From Comamonas sp. lk (GTDB lineage: Bacteria; Pseudomonadota; Gammaproteobacteria; Burkholderiales; Burkholderiaceae_C): DNA of 5,538 nt. The stretch lies in the NCBI GenBank assembly GCA_945898105.1, contig CAMDHL010000163.1:1-5538 (forward strand), given 5' to 3'. The notes below the pieces were generated by a model. It worked only from the letters and a program-made list of their open reading frames with translations. It had not been told where the DNA came from and ran no database searches. Made by a program: the position numbers and the translations under genes. Shown piece by piece: positions 1 through 5,538 of the stretch. The first letter of the stretch is position 1; each line of letters starts with the position of its first letter.

Positions 1-1101
1 GAGTCCAAGACCTACATTCAGGCCTTGCCCTATATGGACCGCCTGGACTATGTGTCCATGATGTGCAATGAGCACGCCTATTGCCTGGCCATTGAAAAGT
101 TGCTGGGTATCGAAGTGCCTATCCGCGCGCAGTACATCCGCGTGATGTATGCCGAGATCACCCGCTTGCTAAACCACCTGATGTGGCTGGGCTCGCATGG
201 CAATGATTGCGGTAGCTCGACGATTCTGATTTACACCTTCCGTGAGCGCGAAGATTTGTTCGACATGTACGAAGCTGCCAGCGGCGCCCGCATGCATGCT
301 GCGTATTTCCGGCCCGGCGGCGTCTACCGCGATCTGCCTGACACCATGCCGCAGTTCAAGGCCAACAAGATTCGCAACGCCAAAGGCATTGCCGAACTTA
401 ACGCCAACCGCCATGGCTCGCTGCTCGACTTCATCGAAGATTTCACCCAGCGCTTCCCGCAGTGTTTGTCCGAATACCACACCTTGCTGACCGACAACCG
501 TATCTGGAAGCAACGCACTGTCAATATCGGCATCGTCACCTCCGAGCGTGCGCTCAATATGGGCTTTAGCGGCCCCATGTTGCGCGGCTCTGGCATCGCC
601 TGGGACTTGCGCAAAAAGCAGCCTTACGACGTGTATTCGGAAATGGACTTTGACATCCCCGTCGGCAAGACTGGAGATGTGTATGACCGGTATTTGGTGC
701 GCATGGAGGAGATGAAGCAATCCAACCGCATCATCAGCCAATGCGTGCAATGGCTCAAGGCCAACCCCGGCCCGGTGATCACCGACAACCACAAAGTGGC
801 TGCGCCTTCGCGTGAATCGATGAAGACGAATATGGAAGGCCTGATCCACCATTTCAAGCTGTTCACAGAAGGTTTTCATGTGCCCCAAGGCGAAGCCTAT
901 GCCGCCGTGGAGCACCCCAAAGGCGAGTTCGGCATCTACATCGTCAGCGATGGTGCCAACAAGCCTTACCGCCTGAAGATTCGTCCCCCCGGTTTTGCTC
1001 ACTTGGCCGCACTCAATGAAATGGCCAAGGGTCACATGATTGCCGATGCGGTGTCCATCATTGGCACCATGGACATTGTTTTTGGAGAGATTGACCGATG
1101 A
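1..1101 (+). CDS. nuoD: NADH-quinone oxidoreductase subunit D (49-kDa-type), 5'-truncated by the window
   Basis: NuoD sits in the peripheral arm of complex I, where with NuoB and NuoH it forms the quinone-binding cavity. It has no metal centre of its own. The frame is open from base 1, giving 366 residues to the TGA at 1099-1101. The family is usually about 417 residues, so roughly 50 N-terminal residues, including the HPAAHG and LHRGxEK motifs, lie outside. Visible landmarks (fragment numbering) are [16 protein letters not shown] from residue 12, [12 protein letters not shown] at about 55-66, [20 protein letters not shown] at about 94-113, [31 protein letters not shown] and, near the C-terminus, the [22 protein letters not shown] and VFGEIDR motifs. 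Tyr17 and Asp69 correspond, by ungapped comparison from memory, to the quinone-site Tyr87 and Asp139 of Thermus Nqo4. The final bases overlap nuoE by four. The HGNDCGSST variant after helix RLLNHLMW looks Comamonadaceae-like. Identity is certain; the real start is not visible. Confidence 0.98.
   Translation, partial: ESKTYIQALPYMDRLDYVSMMCNEHAYCLAIEKLLGIEVPIRAQYIRVMYAEITRLLNHLMWLGSHGNDCGSSTILIYTFREREDLFDMYEAASGARMHAAYFRPGGVYRDLPDTMPQFKANKIRNAKGIAELNANRHGSLLDFIEDFTQRFPQCLSEYHTLLTDNRIWKQRTVNIGIVTSERALNMGFSGPMLRGSGIAWDLRKKQPYDVYSEMDFDIPVGKTGDVYDRYLVRMEEMKQSNRIISQCVQWLKANPGPVITDNHKVAAPSRESMKTNMEGLIHHFKLFTEGFHVPQGEAYAAVEHPKGEFGIYIVSDGANKPYRLKIRPPGFAHLAALNEMAKGHMIADAVSIIGTMDIVFGEIDR
1084..1090 (+). 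promoter_or_regulatory. Ribosome binding site for nuoE
   Basis: GGAGAGA lies inside the end of nuoD, 7 bases before the ATG at 1098 and 10 bases before the second in-frame ATG at 1101. It supports a start at this overlap but does not decide between the two adjacent ATG codons. Confidence 0.7.
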
Positions 1102-1589
1102 TGTCGGATGCCACCAAGGCGCGCTTTGATCGCGAAGTCGCCAAATACCCGCCCGATCAGAAACAGTCTGCCGTGATGGCCTGTTTGTCCATCGTGCAAC
1201 AAGAACAAGGCTGGGTTAGCACTGAGAACGAACGCTTGATCGCGGACTATCTGGGCATGGCGCCCATGGCAGTTCATGAGGTAAGCACCTTCTACAACAT
1301 GTACAACCTCAAGCCGGTGGGCAAGTACAAGCTCAACGTCTGCACCAATCTGCCGTGCCAATTGGGCGGCGGCGCACAGGCCATGGCCCATTTGGAAAAA
1401 ACCCTGGGTATCCATGCCGGCGAAACCACCAGCGACGGTTTGTTCACCCTGCAGCCGAGCGAATGCCAGGGCGCCTGCGCCGATGCGCCGGTGCTTCTGG
1501 TCAATGACCGCCATATGTGCAGCTTTATGAGCGATGAAAAGCTCGATCAGTTGATATCCGGCCTAAAGCAAGCGGAGGGCGCGCAATGA
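1098..1589 (+). CDS. nuoE: NADH-quinone oxidoreductase subunit E (24-kDa-type, [2Fe-2S] N1a)
   Basis: NuoE is a thioredoxin-fold protein of the NADH-oxidising module, bound to NuoF. It carries the off-path binuclear cluster N1a, which takes an electron from FMN. At 163 residues it has normal family length. The N-terminal helical part (about 1-72) has the conserved [14 protein letters not shown] and [11 protein letters not shown] segments. The ferredoxin part has the N1a ligands Cys82 and Cys87 (VCTNLPC, C-x4-C) and Cys123 and Cys127 (ECQGAC, C-x3-C), followed by the typical DAPVLLVND and MCSFMS segments. No signal peptide or membrane segment is seen, as expected for a cytoplasmic subunit. The start at 1098 overlaps the nuoD stop as ATGA, and a second ATG at 1101 would shorten it by one residue. 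The stop overlaps the nuoF start, which implies translational coupling on both sides. Confidence 0.97.
   Translation: MMSDATKARFDREVAKYPPDQKQSAVMACLSIVQQEQGWVSTENERLIADYLGMAPMAVHEVSTFYNMYNLKPVGKYKLNVCTNLPCQLGGGAQAMAHLEKTLGIHAGETTSDGLFTLQPSECQGACADAPVLLVNDRHMCSFMSDEKLDQLISGLKQAEGAQ
1574..1579 (+). promoter_or_regulatory. Ribosome binding site for nuoF
   Basis: GGAGGG lies within the last codons of nuoE, 6 bases before the nuoF ATG at 1586. This good spacing fixes that start, which carries an N-terminal stretch of about 20 residues ahead of the RHKGAQIL segment. Confidence 0.75.
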
Positions 1590-2938
1590 CGCTGCAACAG
1601 GTATTGGCACCTTTCCAGGCTACGGGCCAGGAAACCTCTTTCCATGGTCGCCATAAGGGCGCGCAAATCCTGGCTGATCTCGATGGATCCAACTGGGGTA
1701 TTGCCGCTTACCAGGCGCGCGGCGGCTACCAGGCTTTGCGCAAAATTCTGGGCCAAGACGGCGGTGAGGGCATGACGCAAGACCAAGTCATTGCCACGGT
1801 GAAAGAATCCGGGCTACGCGGTCGCGGCGGTGCAGGTTTCCCTACCGGCCTGAAGTGGAGCTTTATGCCTCGCCAGTTTCCAGGCCAAAAATACCTCGTT
1901 TGCAACTCGGACGAAGGTGAGCCGGGAACTTGCAAAGACCGCGACATCATGCAGTTCAACCCGCACACGGTGATTGAAGGTATGGCGATTGCCGCGTATG
2001 CCATGGGCATTACGGTGGGCTACAACTACATCCACGGTGAAATTTTCCAGACCTACGAGCGTTTTGAAGCCGCCCTTGAAGAAGCCCGCGAAGCCGGCTT
2101 TCTCGGTGCCAACATCATGGGCAGCAACTTCAGCTTCCAGCTGCATGCAACCCATGGCTTTGGGGCGTATATATGCGGTGAAGAAACCGCTTTGCTCGAA
2201 TCGCTTGAAGGTAAGAAAGGGCAGCCTCGCTTCAAGCCACCGTTCCCTGCCAGCTTTGGTCTGTACGGTAAACCTACCACCATCAACAACACCGAGACTT
2301 TTGCGGCCGTCCCTTGGATTATCCGCAACGGTGGCGCGGCCTACCTGGCCTGTGGGAAACCCAATAACGGTGGCACCAAAATTTTCTCTGTCAGCGGCGA
2401 TGTGCAGCGTCCGGGAAATTACGAAGTGCCCATGGGTACGCCTTTTGCCGAGCTACTGGAAATGGCGGGCGGCATGCGCCCCGGTCGTACGCTCAAAGCG
2501 GTCATTCCTGGCGGCTCGTCGGCGCCAGTATTGCCTGCCAGCATCATGATGGAAACCACCATGGACTATGACGCGATTGCGAAAGCCGGCTCCATGCTCG
2601 GTTCGGGCGCTGTCATCGTGATGGACGATACGCGATGCATGGTCAAGTCCTTGCGGCGCCTGTCGTACTTTTACTCGCATGAATCCTGCGGCCAATGCAC
2701 GCCTTGCCGCGAAGGCACGGGCTGGCTCTGGCGCATGGTGGACCGCATTGAAAACGGCCATGGCCGCGCCAGCGACTTGGAGACGCTGGACAGCGTAGCC
2801 GGCAACATCATGGGCCGCACGATATGCGCGCTGGGTGACGCGGCGGCTATGCCAGTGCGCGGCATGCTCAAGCATTTCAGGTCCGAATTTGAACACCACA
2901 TAGAGCACAAGACCTGCGTGGTCGGTGCCTACGTTTGA
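1586..2938 (+). CDS. nuoF: NADH-quinone oxidoreductase subunit F (51-kDa-type, NADH/FMN/[4Fe-4S] N3)
   Basis: NuoF is the electron entry point of complex I: it binds NADH, takes a hydride onto FMN and passes electrons one at a time to cluster N3. The product is 450 residues, close to the usual length (E. coli is about 445). The glycine-rich flavin/nucleotide motif [16 protein letters not shown] lies at 76-91. [16 protein letters not shown], at 107-122, and the [16 protein letters not shown] block from about residue 194, followed by [10 protein letters not shown], form the rest of the nucleotide/FMN site. The soluble ligand-binding beta-grasp (SLBB) part follows around 265-310 ([18 protein letters not shown]). 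The N3 ligands are Cys368, Cys371 and Cys374 in [11 protein letters not shown] plus Cys414 in RTICALGD; all four are present. The ATG overlaps the nuoE stop as ATGA and has a strong ribosome site. NAD-reducing hydrogenase or formate dehydrogenase paralogues share this fold, but the nuo neighbours exclude them. Confidence 0.98.
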   Translation: MTLQQVLAPFQATGQETSFHGRHKGAQILADLDGSNWGIAAYQARGGYQALRKILGQDGGEGMTQDQVIATVKESGLRGRGGAGFPTGLKWSFMPRQFPGQKYLVCNSDEGEPGTCKDRDIMQFNPHTVIEGMAIAAYAMGITVGYNYIHGEIFQTYERFEAALEEAREAGFLGANIMGSNFSFQLHATHGFGAYICGEETALLESLEGKKGQPRFKPPFPASFGLYGKPTTINNTETFAAVPWIIRNGGAAYLACGKPNNGGTKIFSVSGDVQRPGNYEVPMGTPFAELLEMAGGMRPGRTLKAVIPGGSSAPVLPASIMMETTMDYDAIAKAGSMLGSGAVIVMDDTRCMVKSLRRLSYFYSHESCGQCTPCREGTGWLWRMVDRIENGHGRASDLETLDSVAGNIMGRTICALGDAAAMPVRGMLKHFRSEFEHHIEHKTCVVGAYV

Positions 2939-2951
2939 TCGGTGCAGCACC

Positions 2952-5069
2952 ATGGTTGAAATCGAACTCGACGGCAAAAAAGTAGAAGTGCTTGAAGGCA
3001 GCATGGTGATGCATGCGGCCGAAAAAGCAGGTACCTACATCCCCCATTTTTGCTACCACAAGAAGCTGAGCATTGCGGCCAATTGCCGGATGTGCCTGGT
3101 CGATATTGAAAAAGCCCCCAAGCCCATGCCCGCCTGCGCCACGCCGGTGACCAATGGCATGGTGGTACACACCAAGAGCGACAAAGCCATCAAGGCCCAA
3201 CAATCGGTGATGGAGTTTTTGCTGATCAACCACCCGCTCGATTGCCCGATTTGCGACCAAGGCGGTGAATGCCAGTTGCAAGATTTGGCTGTAGGCTATG
3301 GCGGCTCCAATTCGCGTTACGAAGAAGAAAAGCGCGTGGTGGCGATCAAAGACGTGGGTCCGCTAATCAGCATGCAGGAGATGAGCCGTTGCATCCATTG
3401 CACCCGTTGTGTGCGCTTTGGCCAGGAAGTGGCCGGCGTGATGGAACTGGGCATGTCGCACCGCGGTGAGCATTCCGAAATTGAAACCTTCGTTGGTCAG
3501 TCGGTGGACTCCGAACTCTCGGGCAACATGATCGACATTTGCCCCGTCGGCGCGCTCACCAGCAAGCCTTTCCGCTATAGCGCACGCACTTGGGAGTTGT
3601 CGCGTCGTAAGTCCGTCAGTCCCCATGATTCGACCGGCAGCAATCTCGTGGTTCAAGTCAAAAACAACCACGTCATGCGCGTAGTGCCGCTCGAGAATGA
3701 TGCGGTCAACGAATGCTGGATTGCCGACCGAGACCGTTTTTCCTATGAGGCGCTCAGCAGCCCGGACCGCCTGCATACGCCCATGATCAAGCAGGGCGGC
3801 AAGTGGTCTAGCGTCGATTGGCAAACCGCCCTCGAGTATGTGGCCAACGGCCTCAAGCAAATTAAGAGCAACCATGGTGCGCAGTCCCTTGGCGCTTTGG
3901 TCAGTCCGCACAGCACTTTAGAAGAATTGCACCTGGCCGCCAAACTGGTGCGCGGCCTGGGCAGCGAAAGCATCGACCATCGCTTGCGCAACCAAGACTT
4001 CACCGCCACTGACGGCGTTCGCCATTTGGGTATGCCCATCGCCGGTTTGTCCACCTTGCAGCGCGTTTTGTTTGTGGGCACCAATTTGCGTAAAGAGCAT
4101 CCGCTCTTCGCGCTGCGTGTTCGTCAGGCGGCTCGCAGTGGTTGCGCCGTGCATGCGCTGCGCAGCGATTCGGCTAATTGGGCGATTCCTATTGCGCAGG
4201 ATGTGCAAGTGCCTTCGCAAGATTGGTTGCTCCAACTGCAATCGATCGCTGCGGCTGTGGCCCAGTTGGCCGAGACCAGCTGCCCTTACAGCGCTGCGGT
4301 CAATGACCAAGCGCTAGCGATTGCCAAGTCCCTTTTAGGTGGCGAACGCAAAGCGGTGTTGCTGGGCAATGGCGCGGCGCACCATGCGCAAGCCTCGGCC
4401 TTGCAAGCCGTCGCTGCATGGATTGCGGCAGCTAGTGGCGCAAGCTTTGGATTCTTGACCGAAGCGGCTAACACCGTTGGCGCGCAGTTTGTCCAAGCCG
4501 AGCCGGGGCAGGGCGGCTTGCACGCCGGACAGATGCTCGGTGGTGCGCTCAAAGCAGTTTTGCTGCTCAATAACGAACCCGAATTTGACAGCGCTGCTGG
4601 TGCAATGGCACTAGGCCAGTTAGCGCAAGCCCAAATGGTGGTCAGCCTATCGCCTTTCAAAGCCAACATGCAGTGTGCCGATGTGTTGTTGCCCATCGCG
4701 CCCTTTAGCGAAACCTCCGGTACCTTCGTCAATGCCGAAGGCCGAGTGCAAAGCTTTCATGCCGTGGTCAAGCCGCAGGGCGAGGCCAGACCAGCCTGGA
4801 AAGTTTTGCGCGTGCTGGGCAATATGATGAAGCTTGAAGGCTTTGGTCAAGAATCCTCGCAGGATGTGCTGCACGAAATCTTCGCGGGCGTTGCGCCTGA
4901 ACAGCTCAGTGCAGAGCGCTTAAACAACGACAGCAGCCAGCCGACGCAAGCGGGCCCCGGCACCGCGCCGTGTACCGCTTCCATCTATCAACTCGACGGC
5001 TTGGTGCGCCGCGCTAGCAGTCTGCAAATGACGGCGGATGCCCGCGATAGCACGGAGGTGCACGCATGA
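2952..5069 (+). CDS. nuoG: NADH-quinone oxidoreductase subunit G (75-kDa-type, clusters N1b, N4, N5)
   Basis: NuoG is the largest peripheral-arm subunit and carries electrons from N3 on NuoF towards NuoI. From the ATG at 2952 it has 705 residues. The N-terminal ferredoxin domain holds N1b (Cys34, Cys45, Cys48, Cys62). The next segment holds N5 with its unusual histidine ligand (His94, Cys98, Cys101, Cys107 in [14 protein letters not shown]). N4 uses Cys147, Cys150, Cys153 and Cys197 ([16 protein letters not shown]). From about 215 onward comes a molybdopterin-oxidoreductase-like domain that in this family is catalytically inactive. The extra N7 cluster of E. coli and Thermus is missing: PHDSTGSN stands where C-x2-C-x3-C would be. 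An in-frame GTG at 2925 would add nine residues inside nuoF, but the encoded [10 protein letters not shown] is the usual family N-terminus, so the ATG is preferred. The C-terminus keeps the [14 protein letters not shown] motif after a variable linker. Confidence 0.97.
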   Translation: MVEIELDGKKVEVLEGSMVMHAAEKAGTYIPHFCYHKKLSIAANCRMCLVDIEKAPKPMPACATPVTNGMVVHTKSDKAIKAQQSVMEFLLINHPLDCPICDQGGECQLQDLAVGYGGSNSRYEEEKRVVAIKDVGPLISMQEMSRCIHCTRCVRFGQEVAGVMELGMSHRGEHSEIETFVGQSVDSELSGNMIDICPVGALTSKPFRYSARTWELSRRKSVSPHDSTGSNLVVQVKNNHVMRVVPLENDAVNECWIADRDRFSYEALSSPDRLHTPMIKQGGKWSSVDWQTALEYVANGLKQIKSNHGAQSLGALVSPHSTLEELHLAAKLVRGLGSESIDHRLRNQDFTATDGVRHLGMPIAGLSTLQRVLFVGTNLRKEHPLFALRVRQAARSGCAVHALRSDSANWAIPIAQDVQVPSQDWLLQLQSIAAAVAQLAETSCPYSAAVNDQALAIAKSLLGGERKAVLLGNGAAHHAQASALQAVAAWIAAASGASFGFLTEAANTVGAQFVQAEPGQGGLHAGQMLGGALKAVLLLNNEPEFDSAAGAMALGQLAQAQMVVSLSPFKANMQCADVLLPIAPFSETSGTFVNAEGRVQSFHAVVKPQGEARPAWKVLRVLGNMMKLEGFGQESSQDVLHEIFAGVAPEQLSAERLNNDSSQPTQAGPGTAPCTASIYQLDGLVRRASSLQMTADARDSTEVHA
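5054..5060 (+). promoter_or_regulatory. Ribosome binding site for nuoH
   Basis: GGAGGTG is an almost ideal Shine-Dalgarno sequence inside the end of nuoG, 5 bases before the nuoH ATG at 5066. It is the strongest such site in the window and supports the ATGA overlap start of the first membrane subunit seen here. Confidence 0.8.
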
Positions 5070-5538
5070 TCGACACGATCTACAACGCAGGCCTGCAAGC
5101 TAGCGCTGCCGCTTGGTGGACCGCTGTGGTCTGGCCCGTGCTCTGGACACTGATGAAAATCTTGGTTGTACTGCTGCCTTTGCTGGGCGCCGTGGCCTAC
5201 CTGACGCTTTGGGAACGTAAATTTTTGGGCTGGATCCAAGTGCGCGTCGGCCCCAACCGCGTGGGTCCGCTGGGCCTGTTGCAGCCGATTGCCGATGCCC
5301 TCAAACTGCTGACCAAAGAAATTTTGGTGCCCGCAGCGGCCAATCGTGGACTATTTTTTATAGGCCCGATTCTTACCATCATGCCGGCCCTGGCTGCCTG
5401 GGCTGTAGTGCCTTTCGGCCCGGATGTGGCGCTGGCCAACATTAACGCCGGTTTGTTGTTTGTGATGGCGATTACCTCCATGGAAGTTTATGGCGTGGTC
5501 ATCGCCGGCTGGGCCTCCAATTCCAAATACGCCTTCCT
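5066..5538 (+). CDS. nuoH: NADH-quinone oxidoreductase subunit H (ND1-type membrane subunit), 3'-truncated by the window
   Basis: NuoH anchors the peripheral arm to the membrane arm and forms the membrane side of the quinone tunnel and the adjoining acidic channel that links quinone reduction to proton pumping. The window holds the first 157 complete codons plus two bases; the family is about 330-360 residues, so over half is missing. A first hydrophobic helix spans about residues 22-46 and is followed by the conserved [20 protein letters not shown] loop. The family signature [16 protein letters not shown] lies at 70-85; Glu85 matches the invariant Glu59 of human ND1 by ungapped comparison. 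Two more hydrophobic segments lie at about 96-116 and 127-149, ending in the conserved [10 protein letters not shown]. The N-terminus (about 1-20) is somewhat longer than in mitochondrial ND1. The start overlaps the nuoG stop as ATGA with a strong ribosome site. The visible frame is intact up to the window edge. Confidence 0.97.
   Translation, partial: MIDTIYNAGLQASAAAWWTAVVWPVLWTLMKILVVLLPLLGAVAYLTLWERKFLGWIQVRVGPNRVGPLGLLQPIADALKLLTKEILVPAAANRGLFFIGPILTIMPALAAWAVVPFGPDVALANINAGLLFVMAITSMEVYGVVIAGWASNSKYAF

Noticed and set aside
169..1035. Long open frame on the - strand opposite nuoD (about 288 codons)
   Set aside because: It is the mirror of a highly conserved coding frame in moderately GC-rich DNA. 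Its translation resembles no family I know and it has no independent context.
2925..2951. GTG at 2925 as the true nuoG start
   Set aside because: The added residues PTFDRCST are not part of the family N-terminus as I know it, and the codon has no ribosome site. The ATG at 2952 gives the standard [10 protein letters not shown].
2939..2951. A promoter or terminator between nuoF and nuoG
   Set aside because: The gap is only 13 bases, with no hairpin, T-run or -35/-10-like pair, and complex I genes are normally one transcription unit.
3363..3911. Long open frame on the - strand opposite nuoG (about 182 codons)
   Set aside because: It lies wholly within nuoG, which has intact iron-sulfur motifs on the + strand. 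The antisense product is rich in His, Ala and Arg, as is usual for shadow frames.
3603..5069. Active molybdopterin oxidoreductase activity for NuoG
   Set aside because: The molybdopterin-like domain is a structural relic throughout the NuoG family, and the adjacent complex I genes settle the assignment.
1..5538. A mobile element, CRISPR array, defence island or other new system
   Set aside because: The window is filled end to end by five conserved nuo genes with even base composition and no repeats, inverted ends or foreign genes.

Overview
The window is an internal slice of a nuo operon, which encodes the proton-pumping NADH:quinone oxidoreductase (respiratory complex I, NDH-1). All genes lie on the + strand in the order nuoD (5' end cut off), nuoE, nuoF, nuoG, nuoH (3' end cut off). 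Separate nuoC and nuoD genes are typical of operons of this kind, but the fragment begins inside NuoD, so the nuoC boundary cannot be seen here.

Protein sequence points to a betaproteobacterium, most likely Burkholderiales and the Comamonadaceae (Rhodoferax/Polaromonas/Acidovorax-like). The clues are the HGNDCGSST variant and the extra MPQFKANK...HGSLL segment in NuoD, the NuoF N-terminus, a NuoG that starts [10 protein letters not shown] and lacks the N7 cysteines, and the SMEVYG stretch in NuoH. These were judged from remembered family sequences, not from a search. The genus is not resolved.

Layout: nuoD (1-1101) is the 49-kDa-type quinone-site subunit. nuoE (1098-1589) is the 24-kDa-type [2Fe-2S] N1a subunit. 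nuoF (1586-2938) is the 51-kDa-type NADH/FMN/N3 subunit. nuoG (2952-5069) is the 75-kDa-type subunit with clusters N1b, N4 and N5. nuoH (5066 to the window end) is the ND1-type membrane subunit. Three of the four junctions are ATGA stop/start overlaps preceded by a clear purine-rich ribosome binding site. The nuoF-nuoG junction differs, with a 13-base gap and only a weak site.

Electrons would pass from NADH to FMN and N3 on NuoF, with N1a on NuoE as a side cluster, then along N1b, N4 and N5 in NuoG. They continue through NuoB and NuoI, which are outside the window, to quinone bound between NuoD, NuoB and NuoH. Every cluster ligand expected in E, F and G is present and no frame is broken, so the encoded enzyme looks functional.

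I see no promoter, terminator, RNA gene, mobile element, repeat array or accessory system. No stretch longer than 13 bases is non-coding. This is an ordinary, conserved housekeeping region, and the findings below are small lineage-level details, not a new system.
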